6,747 nucleotides of DNA from Planctomycetota bacterium (GTDB taxonomy: Bacteria; Planctomycetota; Phycisphaerae; Sedimentisphaerales; Anaerohalosphaeraceae), in NCBI GenBank assembly GCA_003644215.1, contig QNBU01000064.1, positions 1-6,747 on the forward strand. The letters run 5' to 3'. Position 1 is the first letter of the stretch, and each line of letters starts with the position of its first letter. Below are positions 5,725 to 6,747 of the stretch, piece after piece. The position numbers and the translations under genes are program-made. Below the pieces are notes generated by a model, which saw only the letters and a list, made by a program, of their open reading frames with translations, was not told the origin of the DNA and ran no database searches.

Positions 5725-5739
5725 GTGGGCATGGCCCAC
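5725..5739. repeat. Short hairpin repeat GTGGGC-atg-GCCCAC
   Basis: A perfect 6-bp stem with a 3-base loop lies in the 42-base gap between the genes ending at 5717 and starting at 5760, followed by CCTACA. It has no T run, so it is more likely an mRNA processing or stability hairpin, or a repeat fragment, than a terminator. Confidence 0.5.
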
Positions 5740-5747
5740 CCTACAAT

Positions 5748-5752
5748 AGGAG
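5748..5752 (+). promoter_or_regulatory. Ribosome binding site fixing the start at 5760
   Basis: AGGAG lies seven bases before the ATG at 5760 but only one base before the in-frame ATG at 5754, so the later start is preferred. Confidence 0.7.
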
Positions 5753-5759
5753 AATGATT

Positions 5760-5924
5760 ATGGTAGTGCGAATTTTATGGGTATTGGTCGCGGCGGCGGC
5801 GATGACGATGGGCGGTTGCGAGAAGAAGTCCGAACCGGCTGAGGTGAAAGTTACCGCCGAAAATCTGGACAGCGAACTGGACAAAATGGAAAAACAAATC
5901 GAAGCGGATATTGCGGCCGAATAA
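5760..5924 (+). CDS. Small lipoprotein, 54 residues
   Basis: Reads MVVRILWVLVAAAAMTMGGC, a lipoprotein signal with the acceptor Cys at residue 20 (MGGC as lipobox, a slightly weak -3 residue), then EKKSEPAEVKV and a charged helix TAENLDSELDKMEKQIEADI ending AAE. The mature part is only 35 residues, mostly an acidic amphipathic helix. It sits 42 bases after the Lys-rich gene and 51 bases before the next lipoprotein gene, on the same strand, so the three are probably co-transcribed. No function is known. Such tiny lipoproteins with a 'T.ENL..EL..ME..I' helix are, as far as I recall, frequent in planctomycete genomes. The real-gene call rests on the ribosome binding site, the signal and the neighbours. 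Confidence 0.7.
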   Translation: MVVRILWVLVAAAAMTMGGCEKKSEPAEVKVTAENLDSELDKMEKQIEADIAAE

Positions 5925-5938
5925 GGGTGCCGCTTTTT
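5913..5938 (+). terminator. Weak candidate terminator after the 54-residue lipoprotein
   Basis: GCGGC (5913-5917) can pair with GCCGC (5929-5933), directly followed by TTTTT. The stem is only 5 bp with an 11-base loop, and it overlaps the stop codon, so any effect is likely partial. Confidence 0.3.
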
Positions 5939-5975
5939 AATGGATTGATGGGAATTTAATTTAGGGAGTTGTGCT

Positions 5976-6161
5976 ATGTTGTTACGAATGTTACTGGTAT
6001 TGGTGGCGGTTGTTGGGTTGAGTGTGAGCGGTTGCAGCAAAAAAGAGCCGACGGTTGGCGATGTGGTTAAGCAGGCCGAGAAGGATGCTGACAAGGCCGC
6101 TGAAGAAGCAGCTCCGGCTGTTGAAGAAGCCGTCAAGGACGCTGAGAAAGCGGCGGAGTAA
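5976..6161 (+). CDS. Small Ala/Glu/Lys-rich lipoprotein, 61 residues
   Basis: The N-terminus MLLRMLLVLVAVVGLSVSGC is a clear lipoprotein signal (VSGC lipobox, Cys at 20). The mature part SKKEPTVGDVVKQAEKDADK and the following EEAAPAVEEAVKDAEKAAE form one or two Ala-rich charged helices interrupted by a proline at about 48. The start is supported by GGGAG seven bases upstream. It resembles the preceding lipoprotein in layout but not in residues. Such helices may lie along the cell wall or self-associate like Lpp, but there is no Lpp motif and no C-terminal Lys, so that role is not supported. It is the last gene before the strong terminator. Confidence 0.75.
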   Translation: MLLRMLLVLVAVVGLSVSGCSKKEPTVGDVVKQAEKDADKAAEEAAPAVEEAVKDAEKAAE

Positions 6162-6198
6162 TTCGCGACAGATCGCAATGGTGTGAAATTTGTAGCAG

Positions 6199-6238
6199 GG
6201 CGGCACGGTTCGCAAAGGACGGTGCCGCCGTTTTTTTT
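6199..6238 (+). terminator. Intrinsic terminator of the small exported protein cluster
   Basis: A perfect 8-bp GC-rich stem, GGCGGCAC (6199-6206) with GTGCCGCC (6222-6229), a 15-base loop and eight T residues (6231-6238). It lies 37 bases after the stop at 6161. Confidence 0.85.
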
Positions 6239-6292
6239 GTAAGAGTTCACACTTTAGTGTACAGAAAAACAAGCTAAAGCTTGAACTCTTAC
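6239..6292. repeat. Nested palindromic element between convergent genes
   Basis: The perfect 11-bp terminal inverted repeats are GTAAGAGTTCA (6239-6249) and TGAACTCTTAC (6282-6292). Inside are two small palindromes, ACACTTTAGTGT (6249-6260) and AAGCTAAAGCTT (6271-6282). The right arm contains the stop codon of the histidine kinase gene (6289-6291), and the left arm directly follows the T run of the terminator. Confidence 0.8.
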
Positions 6293-6747
6293 GGTACGAC
6301 GGGCAGGGTGATGGTAAAGCAGCTTCCGCGGCCGGGTTGGCTGTTGACGCTGATGCGTCCGTTATGGACTTGGGTGATGTGTTTGACGATGGCCAGCCCC
6401 AGTCCGGTGCCGCCGGCTTTTCGGCTTCTGCTTTTATCGGCGACATAGAACCGTTCAAAAATCCGTTTCTGGTGTTTTTCGCTGATGCCGCAGCCGGAAT
6501 CGCGAACTTCGATTCTGATTTCATTCTCATCCCGGCAGGCCCTGACGGCGACGGTGCTTTCGGCCCGGCTGTATTCGACGGCATTGTTGACGAGATTGGT
6601 AACGGCCTGTTCCAGCAGGGCGGGGTTGATTTGAGCGCGGAGGTCTTCGTCGCAGTCCAGCGTGATCTCGATGTGTTTCTCTTTGGCCCTGCCCCCCGAT
6701 AGCTCGACAGCTTCGGTCAGGACGGGTTCCAGCGGAAGGATGTCAAA
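6289..6747 (-). CDS. Sensor histidine kinase, C-terminal catalytic domain (N-terminus outside window)
   Basis: Reading the minus strand from the right edge gives 152 residues ending LPVVP and TAA. All parts of a HATPase_c domain are present in order: the N box ALLEQAVTNLVNNAVEYS (about 43-60), the G1 box DSGCGI (83-88), the F box IFERFYVADKSRSR (96-109) and the G2 box GGTGLGLAIVKH (112-123), then GRISVNSQPGRGSCFTITLP. The spacing and the 'FERFYVADKSRSRKAGGTGLGLAIVKHI' pattern match PhoR/WalK-type membrane kinases. This half binds ATP and phosphorylates the conserved His in the DHp domain, which should lie just upstream, outside the window. The response regulator gene is not visible. It converges on the small lipoprotein cluster and so is not in that operon. 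Whether it senses envelope state is unknown. Confidence 0.93.
   Translation of the reverse strand, partial: FDILPLEPVLTEAVELSGGRAKEKHIEITLDCDEDLRAQINPALLEQAVTNLVNNAVEYSRAESTVAVRACRDENEIRIEVRDSGCGISEKHQKRIFERFYVADKSRSRKAGGTGLGLAIVKHITQVHNGRISVNSQPGRGSCFTITLPVVP

Noticed and set aside
5070..5732. 220-residue hydrophobic frame antisense to the Lys-rich protein
   Set aside because: Lys and Ala codons read in reverse give Phe, Leu and Gly; the sense frame has a ribosome binding site and a signal peptide.
6337..6702. 121-residue plus-strand frame over the kinase gene
   Set aside because: The minus strand encodes all conserved boxes of a histidine kinase ATPase domain here.

Overview
The window looks like a bacterial chromosome segment of moderate GC content that combines phage-type structural genes, small exported proteins and many palindromic intergenic elements. 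The gene style fits Planctomycetota, possibly the Phycisphaerae: small Lys/Ala/Glu-rich lipoproteins, a Lys-rich secreted protein with KGKGK runs, and abundant repeats such as the 'accacggatt...aatccgtggt' and 'cacaggcaggatgcctgtg' types. This placement is an inference from style and has only moderate support. There is no rRNA or other marker gene.

Left part (1-4795). Four plus-strand genes look phage-derived or phage-like. The first is a 5'-truncated major capsid protein of the DUF5309/SU10 type (1-1142), the only one recognised by family. The second is a 218-residue protein, possibly a virion or connector protein (1917-2573). The third is a 101-residue protein with one membrane segment and a coiled coil, of holin-accessory style (3559-3864). 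The fourth is a 205-residue lipoprotein with an additional membrane segment (4178-4795). They do not form a tight phage operon. Two minus-strand membrane protein genes lie between them (1272-1559 and 2638-3444), as do several repeat elements. Two ~200-bp copies of one multi-hairpin element (1673-1874 and 3932-4127) sit 42 and 50 bases upstream of the starts of the second and fourth genes. The second minus-strand gene has a near-ideal sigma70-type promoter.

Middle (4796-5051). No gene is seen. The region holds a palindromic repeat element and a candidate promoter for the next cluster.

Right part (5052-6292). Three small exported proteins follow one another on the plus strand: a Lys-rich Sec-secreted protein (5052-5717), a 54-residue lipoprotein (5760-5924) and a 61-residue lipoprotein (5976-6161). 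The cluster ends in a clear intrinsic terminator (6199-6238). Converging on it is the C-terminal ATP-binding half of a PhoR-type sensor histidine kinase (6289-6747, minus strand, cut by the window edge).

The strongest theme is structural. Every convergent gene junction in the window carries its own nested inverted-repeat element of unrelated sequence, touching or within a few bases of a stop codon. One such palindromic element lies in frame inside the coding region of the 4178-4795 lipoprotein, in the manner of Rickettsia palindromic elements.
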